From positions 1 to 64,000 of the forward strand of contig URGW01000014.1 of assembly GCA_900547475.1 (NCBI GenBank): a stretch of DNA of 64,000 nt, given 5' to 3'. Under the pieces are notes generated by a model. The model was not told where the DNA came from and ran no database searches. It was given only the letters and a program-made list of their open reading frames with translations. The position numbers were made by a program, and so were the translations under genes. Below are positions 62,978 through 64,000 of this stretch, piece after piece. Every line of letters begins with the position of its first letter. Position 1 is the first letter of the stretch. Source of the stretch: an uncultured Clostridium sp. (lineage in GTDB: Bacteria; Bacillota; Clostridia; Clostridiales; Clostridiaceae).

Positions 62978-63113
62978 TTTGCAATAATATAAGTGAGATT
63001 CTAAATCTTGATTTAGTTAATCGAACTTGCAACTCTGAAGTTATGAAGAGTTGTTTCATATAAAAATAATTCTTAAGAATAAATAATATATATTAAAAAA
63101 AGGAGGATGAATT

Positions 63114-64000
63114 ATGGCTACTATAAATTGGTTCCCAGGGCATATGAAAAAAACAAAAAGGGAAATACAAGATAATTTAAAACTTGTTGATGCTGTAATA
63201 GAAATTAGAGATGCGAGAATTCCTAGAAGTTCTGCAAATCCAGATATAGATAAACTTTGTGCAGGTAAGCCACGATTAATTTTATTAAATAAAAGTGATT
63301 TAACAGAAGCTAAAGTAACTAAAGATTGGATAAATACATTATCTAGTGAAAATGTTAAGGTCTTAGAAGTTAATTGTTTAAAAGGTCAAGGATTACAACA
63401 AATAAAGCCAGCACTTTTAGAGCTATTAAAAGAAAAGCATGATAGAGCAAAAGCTAAGGGATTAGTTAAGTTCATGATGAGAGTAATGGTAGTTGGTGTT
63501 CCAAACTGCGGTAAATCTACATTTATAAATAAGATGGCAAGAAATAATATTGCTAAAACTGGAGATAGAGCTGGTGTTACAAAGAGTAAGCAATGGATAA
63601 AAACATCATTCGATATGGAGATGTTAGATACTCCAGGGGTATTATGGCCTAAATTTGAAGATGAGAGAACAGCTTTAAATTTAGCATTTACAGGTGCGAT
63701 TAAAGATGAAATAATGGATATAGAAGAATTAGCATATAAGCTTGTTGAAAGACTTCAGGAATATTATCCAGATAGATTGATAGAAAGATTTGGAATTGAA
63801 GAAATACAAGAAAATCCATTAGATAACCTTGATGCTATTGCTAGAAAAAGAGGGTGTATAATGGCACGTAATGAAATTAATTATAATAGAATTGCTGTTA
63901 TGCTTATTGATGAATTTAGAGGTGGAAAACTTGGGAAAATTTCTTTAGAGCGTCCAGATGATGTTTTTGAAGAAGAAGAAGTTATAGTTAAAGAAGAAAC
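63114..64000 (+). CDS. rbgA: Ribosome biogenesis GTPase RbgA (YlqF), truncated by the window end
   Basis: Late 50S assembly GTPase. The reading frame runs open to the last base (295 codons), so only the C-terminal tail may be missing. It begins MATINWFPGHMKKTKREI and is circularly permuted: NKSD before G1 GVPNCGKSTFINKM (about 125-138) and G3 DTPGVLWP. AAAGGAGG precedes the ATG. It belongs to the rplS-rbgA-rnh cluster typical of Firmicutes. Confidence 0.95.
   Translation, partial: MATINWFPGHMKKTKREIQDNLKLVDAVIEIRDARIPRSSANPDIDKLCAGKPRLILLNKSDLTEAKVTKDWINTLSSENVKVLEVNCLKGQGLQQIKPALLELLKEKHDRAKAKGLVKFMMRVMVVGVPNCGKSTFINKMARNNIAKTGDRAGVTKSKQWIKTSFDMEMLDTPGVLWPKFEDERTALNLAFTGAIKDEIMDIEELAYKLVERLQEYYPDRLIERFGIEEIQENPLDNLDAIARKRGCIMARNEINYNRIAVMLIDEFRGGKLGKISLERPDDVFEEEEVIVKEE

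Noticed and set aside
1..64000. CRISPR arrays, tRNA or rRNA genes, integrases or transposases
   Set aside because: No regularly spaced repeats, cloverleaf-type sequences with conserved GGTTCGAATC-like loops, or transposase/integrase motifs were seen in either strand.

Overview
The window is a low-GC, AT-rich stretch of core chromosome from an endospore-forming anaerobe of the Clostridium sensu stricto type. This is inferred from the sporulation sigma cassette (sigK, spoIIGA-sigE-sigG), spoIVA and spoVM, pta-ackA, strong GGAGG ribosome binding sites with many TTG/GTG starts, and a gene order resembling Bacillus and Clostridium housekeeping blocks. I cannot name the species. No rRNA, tRNA, CRISPR, prophage or intact insertion sequence was seen.

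Layout: (1) 0.2-7.1 kb holds sigK (uninterrupted), a pilT-like ATPase, ftsZ, spoIIGA-sigE, sigG behind a near-consensus SigF-type promoter, ylmC and nrdR. (2) 7.3-14.9 kb holds pgeF and then the phosphate regulon: phoP-phoR, a four-repeat Pho box, pstS-pstC-pstA-pstB and phoU. (3) 15-20.5 kb holds a DUF512 radical SAM protein, der, gpsA and spoIVA. (4) 20.6-21.8 kb is an accessory-looking pocket: a small BECR-nuclease-like gene, a 226-bp near-perfect palindrome without a gene, and one copy of a dispersed 110-bp repeat whose other copy is at the left end of the window. (5) 21.8-38 kb holds an asparaginase and the yicC-remA-gmk-rpoZ-coaBC-priA-def-fmt-rsmB-rlmN-prpC-prkC-rsgA-rpe-thiN block. (6) 38-44.7 kb holds the 23-codon spoVM, rpmB (minus strand), asp23-like, fakA, recG, rsmD and coaD. 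(7) 44.6-47.1 kb, minus strand, holds ylbJ and tmcAL. (8) 47.3-64 kb holds pta-ackA, yceD-rpmF-plsX-acpP, rnc, an Elp3-like radical SAM protein, smc-ftsY, ylxM-ffh-rpsP-khpA, rimM-trmD, rplS behind an L19-type leader, and rbgA running off the end.

The genes combine four themes: the sporulation cascade (SigF drives sigG; SpoIIGA activates pro-SigE; SpoVM anchors SpoIVA), phosphate sensing and uptake, ribosome assembly and protein export (Der, RsgA, RbgA, RimM, RsmB, Ffh, FtsY), and acetyl-phosphate and lipid supply (Pta, AckA, PlsX, ACP, FakA). The most unusual observations are in RNA and DNA structure. They are a Shine-Dalgarno sequence 52 nt from the khpA start that a 42-nt hairpin would bring to 10 nt, a similar structured leader before yceD, the 226-bp palindrome, and the paired dispersed repeat.
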